This document shows, piece after piece, positions 24,676 to 36,720 of a DNA stretch of 64,000 nt (its first letter is position 1; every line of letters begins with the position of its first letter). This stretch comes from Spodoptera frugiperda (Eukaryota > Arthropoda > Insecta > Lepidoptera > Noctuidae). The notes below the pieces were generated by a model. That model searched no databases and was not told the origin of the DNA. It worked only from the letters and a program-made list of their open reading frames with translations. The position numbers were made by a program, and so were the translations under genes. The stretch lies in NCBI RefSeq assembly GCF_023101765.2, contig NC_064234.1, forward strand, positions 2,790,001 through 2,854,000. Direction: 5' to 3'.

Positions 24676-25585
24676 GAGTACTTTCTAGAACAAATGTTTT
24701 CTTTCATACATGGTGACGCAAGGTTATGAAATCCTTAAGGACCATATTTTTATACCCCATCATATTTTTATGACAATAAATTGAAGAATTGAATTTTTTT
24801 GTTTGTCAAATGTTTCAGCCGATATTATTGCACTATACGTAGAATCTGGTTGTACTTTGTTAGACAGCCACAATAAAATTTGGGCGTGTGGTAAACCGCT
24901 TTTTTGCCATTCTACGCTGTAAACAAACGCTTTCGATGGTCAATGATCAAAAAATGTTTTACTTCGTTACTAAGACTATAATTTTTTTGAGTATAGTTAC
25001 ACCAGGCTCCGCGTCGTTCGCAAACAATGCCTCTCTTCCTGGCAGCGTCGTGTTTCGCACATCATGCGGCGCGGGTGAATTTTATATCGGAGTTATTTTA
25101 AAATTGTAATATCTTCTAAGATGTTTATTGAAGTTTAGTGATGTCAAAGACAATTTTGTTCACAATTAAATACTCTTAATGAACAACACATTTATTTCGA
25201 TAAAGATTAATATTTTTTCGTTAATACAACTCTTAACAAATAATGCATTTATTTCGACCCAGTTTGATTACCATAAAAACGATTCTAGTAAGTTATTCCT
25301 AAAAGATAGACATATACTGTCGCGGACTTTTTTTTAGATCATTTTAAGAGGAATAATTCTCTCATACATATAATTTTCGTATCTTGAACCATTTTCGCAG
25401 CGCACGCAACGGAAGCCCTCAAGAATTAATAATTTCCCCCGTTTTGTCCACATTTTCCTTTATTTCTTCGCTCCTAATAGTCATAGCGTGATGTTTTATA
25501 GCCTATAGCCTTCCTCGATAAATGGACTATCCAACACAAAAAGAATTATTCAAATCGGACCAGTAGTTCCGGAGATTAGCGCGTT

Positions 25586-25620
25586 CAAACAAACAAACAA
25601 ACAAACAAACAATCAAACAA
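25586..25620. repeat. (AAAC)n microsatellite inside the Helitron
   Basis: About seven to eight AAAC/CAAA units with one interruption lie just before the terminal CTTCAGCTTTATAAT segment. The same position in the copy near 52480 also has AAAC units, so this belongs to the element. Confidence 0.85.
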
Positions 25621-25650
25621 AGTCTTCAGCTTTATAATATTAGTATAGAT

Positions 25651-28159
25651 TACGATTATTTTTACAAAAATAACTTTTAATAAAATAATACGATTTTTCG
25701 AGTTTTTTACTAAAATTAATCGTATTTTATAAATTGAATAAGTTATAAGGTGCATCGGAAGTGACCGGTACCAAAATAGATATTTATATTTTTATACATA
25801 TTAATTTAAATTTATAATCAACAGCGACTGTTACGTGACCGAATTGACATAATCACAAACGTACGTATAACTATGTAGCTATAACAAAAGCATTTTATTA
25901 GATAATATCAAACACCAAAATTAAAACAATTTCAAAGATGCAGACATGCAAATGTAAATGAAATGCGAACACGAATACATATAACATTAACATATATTAT
26001 ACTTTTTGATTATCACTTCATTATTACATATCTGTTAATCAGTTTGTCACTACTGAGATACACAAATAATAGATAACCATTTTAATAAGATATTTTTTCT
26101 TACTATTTTAAATCTCTAATGTGAACATGAGTCATGTTCCGAAAAATACAAAGTTCAGCATCACATTTAAGTCGTAATACTTCCTTAGTGTTAAATAGAT
26201 TATTTATTTATATTTATTATTCAAATGTTAAATGAATAATGATGATAAATCTATTTTGTAAATACATGTTAAATAGATTATTTAACACTAAAGACTTAAG
26301 TATTACGTGATCAATAGATTATTTCTTTGCTATACCACTACAGAATTCAATTGGAAGATGATGCATTACGAGAAGTAGTATTGATTGTTTGAAAAATAAT
26401 ATGAAAGAAAAGGAAAATTGTCTCTGTTTATCCCCATGGAAGACAAGCGTGACGTTATGTATGTATAAGAAAGATGTTGTTCAGTAAAATAGTTAAAAAA
26501 AGATTTGACGCATTGATTCCAAGTCGAAAAAGTCATTACTAACATCTTGTGTGACACTTCTAAATAAGTCACTATTAAGTGAAACTAGTAGCTACTTAGG
26601 TAATAGTAAATAAAAGAAATTATAAATAGATTAACTTATAAATGCTATTATATGTTGTCCATTTTACAACTGAAGTCAGCAGATGAGTAGCCATTTAATA
26701 AAATGACGTAAGACTGCATTAAGTACAATCGTTTATTTAAGTAACAGACACGGAACGGTTTGCGCTAAATATAATTGGATTTAGCCATCTTTGTTGCGTT
26801 ATATTAAATGTATTTGTTTTATTTTTTATTGTATACATGAACCAATGCTTTATTTCTTCATGAGGATGTGGTTGAGATATTGCGTTAGTGTAAATTAAGC
26901 CTTAGTCATAGGTTTTTATAACCTTATTTCATCTAAATATCTTTTATTTTAATTTGCTTAAGCATACTTCTGTGCAATATATTTTAATGTAGTTGTCTGA
27001 CATAGATACAGTTGTCTGTTAGGTACACAATAAATAGTATTGAAGCATAATCTAGTTAGTAATCTAAAATACAAAAAATATATTCCAATTATCGCAGTAC
27101 CGCATCTCTACATAAATTATATTTATTTTTGCAAAGAGGTTGCAAGACTGTACAATAACCAGACGACCGGCATTGCCTATAGGACTAAGCTAAAAAGAAA
27201 TACCGAAACAAACTCAGAGGTCATAGTTTTTCTTTTAAAGTCCAAACAATTAAATAATGTGTGGGTAGTAAAAGTAGTACGGTAGTAGAGTAGTAATAGT
27301 AATATTTATTTATTATCGTTAAACGTCCACCAAAACTGTATGCCTGTTACCATCTGCAGAACATCAGTGATTATCAGATAATTTATATAATAACTTAGGT
27401 AGGTACAACTAATTCTAGACATTAGCTAACTTTTGGCTGTGTCGCAATAGCCATTTTGTGTTTAATATATTATTATCGATTTCGAAATCAATATTGCGCT
27501 GTATTTTATCAAACATCGCAGTTTCTTTTGGTTATTGCACAATCCAAAATTCTTTGTGGTCTAGTCTATCTAAGTATATTATGTTGCGTAATTTTAAAAT
27601 ATTTTTAGTTATCGATCGTGTGTGAATTAGAATTGATTTTTGATTTGACTCTGAAGCTTCTGTAGAAGAATTAAATTAGCGTAATTGTTAAAAATGGTCT
27701 AATCATCTTTAACGTATTAATCACACAGGCCAGTTGGTGAATGTTGATAGTTCAGGCTTTTTAAAGAACGCTGCTGAGAGTAAATATTATATGGATTGGC
27801 AAAAATGTATCTCAACCTCTTTGTTGAATGTTAGGCGTGATATATTTAGTTATATTTTTTTCAATACAAAACCACAAATCTGATAGGAATTTAAAGGTTG
27901 TAACTCTGACTTTTCAAAAGTTCACCTTATGTTGCTGAGTTACGATACAGCATCTTGTTATTGTATATCAAAATACCCCCTACCTAGTAGACTTAGTGAT
28001 TAGAAATATTATTTCTTTTCAATTTCAGTGTTCCTGATACTTAGTGCCTAAAATTCTTCTCGATTTTTTATTAACTAAGCTCCATGGGTGGCTGTCCATT
28101 GAGAGATCAATCCTCTCATTGACTTACTGTTCTTTGTTGGTTGTCATGCATTATTTTAA
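25651..28159. other. AT-rich DNA between repeats
   Basis: Apart from the MITE-like segment at 26170 and a short SINE-tail remnant (CCCATGGAAGACAAGCGTGACG near 26434-26455), I see nothing. The frame 27040-27285 is not supported. Confidence 0.45.
26170..26312. mobile_element. Possible AT-rich MITE with imperfect inverted ends
   Basis: TAATACTTCCTTAGTGTTAAATA at the left pairs imperfectly with TATTTAACACTAAAGACTTAAGTATTA at the right. TGTTAAATAGATTATTTA also occurs as a direct repeat (near 26191 and 26268). Confidence 0.55.
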
Positions 28160-28442
28160 GTGTCATGGCCCGGAGGTTTGAAACGCACGCTTCTCATGTT
28201 TGAGGGTGCGGCAACTACCAATGTAACAGTTTCGAAGTTATATGTAATTTCTTAGAAACCATTGACAAACGGTGAAGGAAAACATCGTGTGGCAATCTGA
28301 GCTTATAATTTCTAATTCATTATAAGATTGAAATCGCCATTCTTATTGAACAAGCATGATTATTAATGTTCAAACCTTCTCCGTGGGAGAAAAGGCCATT
28401 GGTCAGCAGTGGCCACTTACAGGCTGTTGATGTTCGATGATG
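28160..28442 (+). mobile_element. SINE family C, nearly complete
   Basis: It starts GTCATGGCCCGGAGGTTTGAAACGC, has an AAACGGTGAAGGAAAACATCG body and a TCTCCGTGGGAGAAAAGGCC block, and ends CAGTGGCCACTTACAGGCTG. The order matches the copy at 60545. Confidence 0.7.
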
Positions 28443-29529
28443 TTATTGTATGCATTTTTTTTAATTTCGATGTCATTCTCAATAAACTTACTATTTGTTT
28501 TTTACTTACCATTTGTTTTTTTTTACCCATCTTTTCTTAGTTTAGTAGTGTAGGTTACCTACTAGAGTACCTACCTATTAAACCGTACCTACTGCTATGC
28601 ATGTGATGTAAGTAGCATTCGAGTTAGTGAGTCCGTCCCAAGTTTTTTAAGAGGATGTGACATAGATATCCTAACACTATTTAGTACGTAAATGGGAAAT
28701 CCACTTTTTGAATACTACATTTTTCTTCAATTAGTTGAATATCGAATTAGCATAGGCATCTAAAAGTTATGCAATGGGTAGCCTACACGTTTTTGTTATT
28801 ATTATTTTTAATAACTAAATCTAATAAACTGTCTGTAAATAATTAATCCAGAAAGAGAATTAATCGTATGTACCGATATGTGAACAATTAATGGAACGGT
28901 AAAAAAATCTATTTAGTCTTTCAGTTGGATAACGAAAAAATATTTGACATGTATTTTTATTTCGTTATATAAGATAATAAACTTAGATAAAACGAATCAA
29001 AGTTTAGGAGTGGGAGCAAATACATCATTACTGCCTAGAAGTGACGTCACGCAATATTTCAAATCAATATATCTTTGAAAGTATTTGTTTTCGTACGAAA
29101 ATAAACAATACGTGTCTAATATGTCAAAATGATAAAAAGACGGACATTAAAATAAAAATTAGTCATCTACCCTATTACCTAGTAATACTGTTACATTACT
29201 TTAATCTATAAACCATCATAATACAATAATTGAATCATAATCGTACAGTTGCATCACCAAACAAAACTATACATGTAGATACTAAATGTGCACTTAAGTA
29301 GTGATGTCCATTCGAATGGTATTGTCCGGTCACTTTTATAGTCCAATATCGATTTAACTTGGTCGATTTTATGACTGTTTAGTAACAAATAATAGTATAT
29401 TGCACAAGTATATAGGTTCTTAGTTAAAATAAGTACATAAGAACTGTAGTTTGAATATTGATCGATCTTTAAAATAGATTAGATTACTTTGACACAATAA
29501 AGATACTCGTAGAAAGGTTGCGATTTTAA
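28443..29529. other. Unique AT-rich DNA
   Basis: No gene or recognised repeat. A perfect TGACGTCA lies at 29042-29049. Confidence 0.5.
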
Positions 29530-29815
29530 CTACCAACGTCACGCCTTTTTATCCTTAAAGGGTTAGGCAGAGGTGCACATTACGGCACGTAATGCCGCTG
29601 TACAATGTACACCCACTTTTCACCATTCGTGTTATACATTAGTCCCATGTAATAGGGGGTGAGCCTATTGCCATATACTAAACACAATTCCAGACTCCGA
29701 GAAATTTTCGAAATACAAAAAGCCCAGTAATATCCGAACCGGAAATCGAACCCGCGACTCCTTGTCTGGTAATCGCACTTGGGACCACTCGATCAACGAG
29801 GCAGTCTTGTAAGGC
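29530..29815 (-). mobile_element. tRNA-derived SINE, family E, near full length
   Basis: On the minus strand it starts CTGCCTCGTTGATCGAGTGG (A-box region), has a B box GGGTTCGATTTCCGG, then a body with TTTCTCGGAGTCTGGAA and GGTGAAAAGTGGGTGTACA, ending in GGATAAAAAGGCGTGACGTTGG. Other copies lie at 38272, 47750 and 54850. Confidence 0.8.
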
Positions 29816-30504
29816 AAATGTAACCATTGAGATATTTACCAATATCAATTCATCCAACCGCATGGGCCCCTAATGTAGCTTGAGATAAAACGAGTACTCT
29901 CGTCGAACAGTTAAGTGCATAACCACAACAACGTATATCAAGGAGAAAACTGCAGTAAACAAAAATCAATGAAGGAAGTCAAGAGCTAACAACTTACATA
30001 ATATCGACTTTTCAATGTACACACTGTAATAAACTTAACATTTTATCGATACAAGCCCATCACTAAGAGGAAACAATGACGCAACACGCCAACTAGAGCT
30101 GACCCACGGTCGACACATACTCTATGCCTATTTAAATACAACACTAGTTGACCATAGACAGTGAAAGTTTAAGTCCAGTCTAGTCTCAAAATGTGTGAGA
30201 TTGTGGGACCATAAATTATGATTTACATCTTATGGACAATCTCCTCTATGGGTGAGGCAATAATGGAGGAATTTCATATTCACAATATTCGCTATGTAAC
30301 AGTATTGTGAACGTGGGTTGATCAAATCTTAGAGGTTAAGCTACACTTGTTACGGTTAGAATTTAGATGGGTGAATTAAACTCGTTCTGTTGTCTGGTGA
30401 TATTACTGCGGATTAAAGGAAGATAATATATTTTGTAATATTTATGAGTAGAAAAGAAAAGGATTTTGTAGGTAACAAGAATTGTAACAAAACATTTTTT
30501 TTAA

Positions 30505-30700
30505 AGTGAACCGCCTTCAACTTTATTTTACTATCTCCTTTTTTTTAAGTCAGGTGATATCCCAAAAATATTTTGCTAAATCTGAAATATTCTATGCTAA
30601 AAATCGCATAAAAATCGGTCCTGTCAAACACGAGTAAATCACGCACAAACAAACATACATAAAAACAGAAAACCTTCTTTTTGTAAGTCGGTTATAAACC
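30505..30700. repeat. Dispersed repeat family F
   Basis: AAGTCAGGTGATATCCC, GCTAAATCTGAAATATTCTATGC and GTAAGTCGGTTATAAA mirror 6610-6802. A reverse-orientation copy lies at 49885-50040. Confidence 0.55.
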
Positions 30701-31405
30701 TATAAGTGATTTAATACAAGAATTGTTGGAGTATTGAAATGCGTAGTGTAGTATAAAAAACAATCAGAGAAAAATGTTTTTTTTTTTAATATTAGAAAAG
30801 GATTTCAACTACCTATTCAGTAACCGACTTCAGTAAGTCGGCTTTTTTTATTTGAAAGTCAAATATCGAATACACTAAAAATCAAAAGTAATTTCACTTT
30901 TTTTTTTCTTAATGGCAACTGAGTCTTCAATACAAATTTATCAACTATACTGCCAGTATCGAGATAATATTTTCACCTCATCTGAAAGTCTTAAGCTTAA
31001 GCACAATATTTTTAAGGCAAATATCACACCAATAAATTCGTTAATAAAATGTAGGTAAAGTAAAATAAAATAAAAGTCAGGCGCGGCGCGGGCGCAAATT
31101 ATACCTTTACACAGCTTTAAACTAAGTATGTGGTGCAACTTTGACATTTTGAAAAGTACTGCACTTTGTAGAGTGACCAGAATTTATGTCGGATAACATA
31201 TTTTTTTAAGAACCGAGTTGACGAGCTTTTTATTAATTTAGAAGCACTGAACGCTGCATCTATTCGATTTACCACAATTTTATTCTCTTTGTATGTATTT
31301 AATCCTATGTATTTACAAAATTGAAAGAAAACTTAAATTGAACGTTGTCAATTTGTTGTAATTTTTTACGTACGGTAATTTATTTATTTTATTTTAATTT
31401 TTACC

Positions 31406-31585
31406 GTTACAGCACACTACAATTTTCTCTTGCGTCGTGTGTGCGTTTACAACCATGCAAGTTCACATACATTATGACACTTAGACCCGAAACAACAATT
31501 TGTGAATTACACAGAGTTGCTCCGGGTGGGATTCGAACCCGCTACACGTTAAGTATGTGGAAGACGGCGGCCCAGCCAGCCAAAA
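31406..31585 (-). mobile_element. SINE family A, diverged
   Basis: The body and the B box (minus strand GGGTTCGAATCCCA) are clear. The tRNA-like head after 31555 is degraded to GCCCAGCCAGCC. Confidence 0.8.
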
Positions 31586-31989
31586 AAAAAGACACAAGTT
31601 TACAAACAGCACACAAACCACTATAACAACAAAATCTTTGAATGAACAAAAACAAACTTCATCTTTTCTTAGTAATCTAATTAACACATTTCACAATACA
31701 CACAATCAAAATATTTTTAGATTAGGCTAACAAATGAGGTTTCTGTGGTCGCCATTATGCAAGAACAACATTCTTTACTATATATTTAGATTGTATCGGA
31801 TGAGTCTTAGATAATTAGATGATGTAGTTTTGCAATATTAATATTCAGTAGGCTGGCCTCGAAAATTTTGGCGCCATGGCTGATTAAGAGACTAATGACG
31901 TTGGTGCGAATTTTGAAAGAATATCTCGAAATAGAAAGATTACATGAAACGCAAAAAAGAAGTTAATTGGAAACCATTGTGATCAAGCA

Positions 31990-32162
31990 CTGAAAGTCCT
32001 CCTATAAAGTGACCAGAAGGCTGCACAGAGGCGCTGGATGTAGGTCGTTTGCAACCTGGCGATCTGGAAATCATTGGTCCAGATGTCATTGGTCATTGAA
32101 TGATTGGTGTATGCTTAGCATTGGATGTCTTATGGCTGACATGATGATGAAGATGATGATAA
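31990..32162 (+). mobile_element. LINE 3' tail with GATGAT-type end
   Basis: GCTGGATGTAGGTCGTTTGC, GATCTGGAAATCATTGG and CTTATGGCTGACATGATGATGA form the tail seen in many moth non-LTR elements. The coding part is not present. Confidence 0.6.
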
Positions 32163-32520
32163 ATTGGGATACTTATTATTTAAGTCCTTATTTCATGTCG
32201 ATTTATTTATTGTCAACATTTGTACTTAAATAAAAAGATTACACCAGTATGGACACCCTACAAATAATCATAACCCGCAGTTACATCTGACGGACGGGCG
32301 AACTAAAAGTATCGTTACGTCAGCCAAAGGTTGGGACTGTATTGTAACTAAATAATGCAGTAACATCTCAGTAAGTGAAAGGTTTCTTTCAAATCAATTT
32401 TTACCATAATCATCATAATGTGAATTGAGCAATAATGATCTATTTGTAGCTTTCATAATATTGCGTCTTGTTGTGAGATGAGGTTATCTACCTCATAGTA
32501 TCGCATAGTATACCGTATAT

Positions 32521-32648
32521 CGAGTTACCGGGGCTCCAGGTCGAAAAGCAGGAGTAGGAAGGGGCGGTTTTTAGTCAGTAAGAGTCTGACACTCCTTCTC
32601 ACCTCACTCAAGGCTAGAGAAGTCATTGGATGATGATAACCTTTTTTT
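32521..32648 (+). mobile_element. Solo LINE 3' untranslated fragment, family D
   Basis: GAGTTACCGGGGCTCCAGG, GGTTTTTAGTCAGTAAGAG and GAGAAGTCATTGGATGATG match the end of the R1-like LINE at 24570-24660, in the same orientation. Confidence 0.72.
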
Positions 32649-33599
32649 CGACGAGACGTTCCTTAAGAGAGTATGTGTTTCCGAAAGGGTTCAACCTGAG
32701 TGTTTTCAGGTTCCATGTGTGTTACTAGGCTACTTATGAGTAAGCGTGCTCCATCATGGACGACTAATTACCACCAGACGAACATTAAAACAGTCACACT
32801 TACAATCACTTGTTCAACGAGGCTATTGATATGGATAGAACATCTGAACTCGATTTTAAAAGTGCAAAAGCCATATTCTATTTCAAGACATTTGATCTGA
32901 TACTGCAATTGTGTCAAAATTATTTCGGAATGGTATCATATCAACGTCAAAGTGGTCAGTTTGACATGACTATGACTGTATAAGAGTTCAAATATGAAAT
33001 AGTGACGTCATCGTTATTTTTGTGACAGTCTACAGAACGGTATAGGAATTTTAGTCTGACGATGAACCGTTCATACAATTTGGAGATTAAATTGAATTGA
33101 TATAGGGTTACAAATTGTGTGGATGTCGTTATACCTATAACGATAACATCCACAATATTTCAAGATTCCAGTATAATTAAAATTATTGAAAATAAAATAG
33201 AAATATTTAATTTATGAGTATAATTACTTTAATTTATAAAAAAAGTATCTTAATTTATATTCGGATTAGGGTCTATATTTATCTGCCTAAGCTGCACCTG
33301 TGAGGTAAAGTTGCAAAACTTTATTTTTGATTCCTCGCCAAATAGTTTTTACATTTGGACAAACGACCTCGCGACAAATTCGTTTGATTTTATTTTGTGT
33401 TGCAATTTAGTCTTAAATCAGAATAAGATAAAATCGCCTATTGCTTGGAAACAATATCTAGATGTAGATAATTATGTTTTATAACCTACCTTTCAATATT
33501 ATTAGTTACCTTGGAAATTAACAACTATTTTACATTGTTTTTTCTTATTTATTTTTAAACGAGTTGATACATGTGTCGGTGGTCAAACTTCTTCTAATT
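32649..33599. other. AT-rich DNA
   Basis: No gene seen. TGACGTCA occurs at 33003-33010. Confidence 0.5.
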
Positions 33600-33765
33600 A
33601 AAACGTTGCTCTATACTAGGATTTTCTCCTGTTTCGTAGGTGCGTTTACAAAAATACAAGTTCACATACACATCACACCCAGGCCCAAAACAACAATTTG
33701 TGGATCACACAAATAGTTGCTCCGTGCGGAAATTGAACCCGCTACACGTTGCGTTGCAGCCGGTG
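33600..33765 (-). mobile_element. SINE family A, head missing
   Basis: The body and a weakened B box are present. The polymerase III head breaks off after GCAGCCGGTGATTG, so this copy is incomplete at its 5' end. Confidence 0.8.
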
Positions 33766-34437
33766 ATTGTAGAAAAAGGTGGTATTATAGAAGAATTTCT
33801 CATGTAGTGAAATACGTATGACTAATCTTCTGACAATAATCATCACAAGTTACTATCTTCCTTATTAGTATTTGCATAAGGTTAATTTTGCAGTAAATTA
33901 GCAATTAGGATACAACAAGTATTGGTGATTGTCGATCATCAATCATTAGTTGCAGCTAGTAAGAGATCGTGATCTTTTGTTTTGTCATCGATCAAAATAT
34001 ATTGTGTAGGCTGCAACGCTTGATCATCAATGGTCATTCATCATCTGCCAGTTTGCTTGTATCACCTTTTCTCATACTTAGCATATTGGTTTGTAAGATA
34101 GCATCCATTACAGGAACTTTCTTGGTAACTAGCTTTTTACTAAGATAAATAATTATAATATATAAAAATCAATTGCTATTCGTTAATCTCGCCAAAACTC
34201 GAAAAGGGCTGAACTGATCACGCTAATTTGTAAAAGTCCAGGGAAGGTTTAAATGGGTCAGCTAGTCAAGCTATACAATTCTATTGTCGCTTTAAAAAAA
34301 ATGCATACAGTTCAATTCGCAGATAGTGCAAGTAGATATTTTAGACAGCATTTTTTAACGTAAATTTCTCACTATTAGAACTGCCTTTCTCAATGTTTGC
34401 CGGCAATTTGTTTTATTTATTCAGTATTTAGAGGACT

Positions 34438-34490
34438 AAGCTAAGTCTTTGTTCAGCAGTGGACGTCTCTCGGCTGATGATGATGATGAG
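34438..34490 (+). mobile_element. LINE 3' tail fragment
   Basis: CTTTGTTCAGCAGTGGACGTC and GGCTGATGATGATGATGAG are the last bases of the same kind of tail as 54186-54270. Confidence 0.6.
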
Positions 34491-34949
34491 ACAATGATGA
34501 AGATTCAGTCTTCGGATTAATAGTAACGTAACTAACAAAAATATATGTGTAATTTAAGAAGTGTTTTTGTCACTTCGAGAAAATAAGGTATTATATAATA
34601 AGACAAAACCCCATATTTACTTACATAACCACGTATTACCATAAGTCGCAGTTAACTAGAAGCAACATATCTCCGTGTCAAGTTTAAACAGATCTAGGTA
34701 CAATCCAGACCGGTCAGTTACCTAACATTCTAGACCTAGGCTTGGCTAACATAGTCCTAGTGTTGCGATATTGTAAGATCATCTACGCGGATGTTTTAAT
34801 TGGAGCACTGTGATACAATAATTGCAATCGATTCTGAGATGTGTAATTTAGCTGGACATACTAGTTGGTGAATGGCAATGTAATATGTAGGGTTCTTCTC
34901 AGAAGCTAGTAGATATATTTTTGAATAAAATATATTTTTGTGTAAAAAT

Positions 34950-35165
34950 TTTTTTTTTTACATTTTATGGGTCGACATTTGACCGCTATCTTGCCTGATG
35001 GTAAGTGATGATGCGGCCTAAAATGGAGCAGGTCTGGCGATAAGCAACTTATTCACTTGTGTTTTGAAGACATCCAGGTTATACCTCTAAGGAAACACAG
35101 ATTCCGGCAAAAAAATCCACTTCCTAGCAGTTCGTATAAAGTTGATCTTTTTGTAATGATTTCTA
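34950..35165 (-). repeat. Dispersed LINE-like 3' fragment, family G
   Basis: A poly(T) at its left suggests a minus-strand retroelement tail. GGTAAGTGATGATGCGGCC, CACAGATTCCGGCAAA and CTAGCAGTTCG are shared with 40238-40555. The family is not named. Confidence 0.6.
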
Positions 35166-35835
35166 TCCAAAAGATACCTTAGTTTTATTAAACTTCTTGC
35201 TAACACTCTTCAAAATTATTTACTAAAATATTACCAAGTATTGTGAAAAGCGAAAAACGTAAAAATACCTTTTAGACTGTTGTAGCTAAGCAAGACCTTA
35301 AAAGGCAGTTAGCGCCTTGACAAATATGCGCTCAATCGAACTTTGACTTATGCGCTTATATTCACAATCTCCTTTTTCACAAATTATGCACAATTTATAC
35401 TTGACATCGATGCAGTTTTGGCCTTCGACAGTTTATTTCTATAAACACCTTGAAACAATGACTTTGACTTTACCCAATACGAGAGAAAAGGAAGTAAAGT
35501 TTACTTAAAAATGTTTTTTGACCCAGTTTTTTATACACAGTCCGCCATTTTTGGGCAAGTTGGGAATCACATAACACCGTCTTACTTTCTGTAGACCCAC
35601 GTAGACTAGTGATACATTTTAGGTGGTTTTTGCATAATAGTTGTTGTAGGATGACACAACAGTACATCTGTTTATGTGCTTAAAATACTTAGTTACTTAG
35701 TAGATAGTAGTTACCTAAGCTTTTCTGGTTTAATGACTATTTCTAGAGTATTCCTTTTAAATGTACTGCAAATTTTGTTTGTTCGATAAAGTTTGGAATA
35801 ATTAATTTAAGTGCTATATGTAGGATTAGATATAT

Positions 35836-35973
35836 GACCGAATACTCAAACGATACTCAATTTTAGGACGCCCTCAAATGTATTTCTGTCACTACCAATT
35901 CTTTATAAAATGACAGAGATAGCCACGATATTTAAGTACAACTTAAAATTGAGTAGCGTTTGAGTATTCGGTC
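35836..35973. mobile_element. 138-bp MITE with 30-bp terminal inverted repeats
   Basis: The ends at 35836-35865 and 35944-35973 are inverted copies with one mismatch over 30 bp, starting GACCGAATACTCAAACG. The middle is 78 bp without coding capacity. I see no clear target duplication. Confidence 0.8.
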
Positions 35974-36452
35974 GATAGTGTGACACTTCTTTGAGGTATC
36001 AGTGCAAATAAAAAACAACACAAGTTGGACATAAGATACTAAACCGGTCTGTTAAGTGACTGTCACCCTCATCTATCTATCACATAATGTAACAGTGTGT
36101 AAATCAAATCTTCATACAAGCGTGGTGCAATCTGATCAATTAAACGTACATTTACCAAATTTTTACATAATGATCTGTTCACAATAATGTTGATAATTTA
36201 ATCGCACGGCGTGTAAGATGAACGCACGTATTTAAATGTTTATGTAAGAGTAATCGGTGAGTGGTCGAGATTGGGCCGCCGCGTGCCGGCTGGTGGCCGA
36301 TGTATGATAGTCTCGTTGTGTGGGTACATTGACACAAGAAAGATAACATAATGAAAGTCACTGTGTTGCTAATCGTAGATACTTTTAGAGTATTCTTACT
36401 TACGACGATACAACTTCCAATTTAATTAATACCACGTTTCCTGTAGTAAGTC

Positions 36453-36550
36453 GAAGCTACACTTTGGAACGAGCACCTAGCTTCACTAGCAAACTGACTG
36501 ACGGGCAATTATTTAATTTGATGTTTCAAAAGTATGCCTTTGACTTTTAG
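36453..36550 (+). repeat. Dispersed repeat related to 59852-59995
   Basis: GAAGCTACACTTTGGAACGA, CTAGCTTCACTAGC, AACTGACTGACGGGCAATTATT and TTTCAAAAGTATGCC follow in the same order. The right hairpin arm is not preserved. Confidence 0.55.
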
Positions 36551-36698
36551 TTTCATAAATATATACTTGCATTCGTTAAAGATATGTGTTCTTTTCGCGT
36601 CATTAAAATAGTGATGTAAATTGGATTGTAACTACATATTAAATTACAGAAAAAAATCTCAATCTTAAAATTATAATTATAATCAAATTAAACCGTGA

Positions 36699-36720
36699 GA
36701 CGTCACGTCACGTCAAGTCA
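36699..36720. promoter_or_regulatory. Cluster of three CRE-like half sites
   Basis: GACGTCACGTCACGTCAAG contains three spaced CGTCA half sites, the core recognised by CREB/ATF-type bZIP proteins. Function is unproven and no gene lies nearby in this window. Confidence 0.3.

Larger units (their letters stand above)
23684..25649 (-). mobile_element. Probable composite non-autonomous Helitron (Lep1-like) carrying the LINE insertion
   Basis: On the minus strand the right end reads TCTATACTAATATTATAAAG, a recognised lepidopteran Helitron 5' end. The left end reads GCGGGCACAGCTAG, giving the CTAG 3' end preceded by a small GC-rich hairpin. The outside bases are A at 23683 and T at 25650, matching Helitron insertion between A and T. 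The part at 25395-25650 has the familiar internal sequence, including TATAGCCTATAGCCTTCCTC, and an AAAC microsatellite. Joining the two ends across about 2 kb is inference: they could be two separate Helitrons. No Rep/helicase gene is present. Confidence 0.6.

Noticed and set aside
25586..25620. AAAC repeats considered as a CRISPR-like or satellite array
   Set aside because: A simple microsatellite that belongs to the Helitron end.
29678..29863. Possible tRNA gene from A and B boxes
   Set aside because: The boxes belong to a SINE head; no cloverleaf with a proper acceptor stem is evident, and the SINE body follows.
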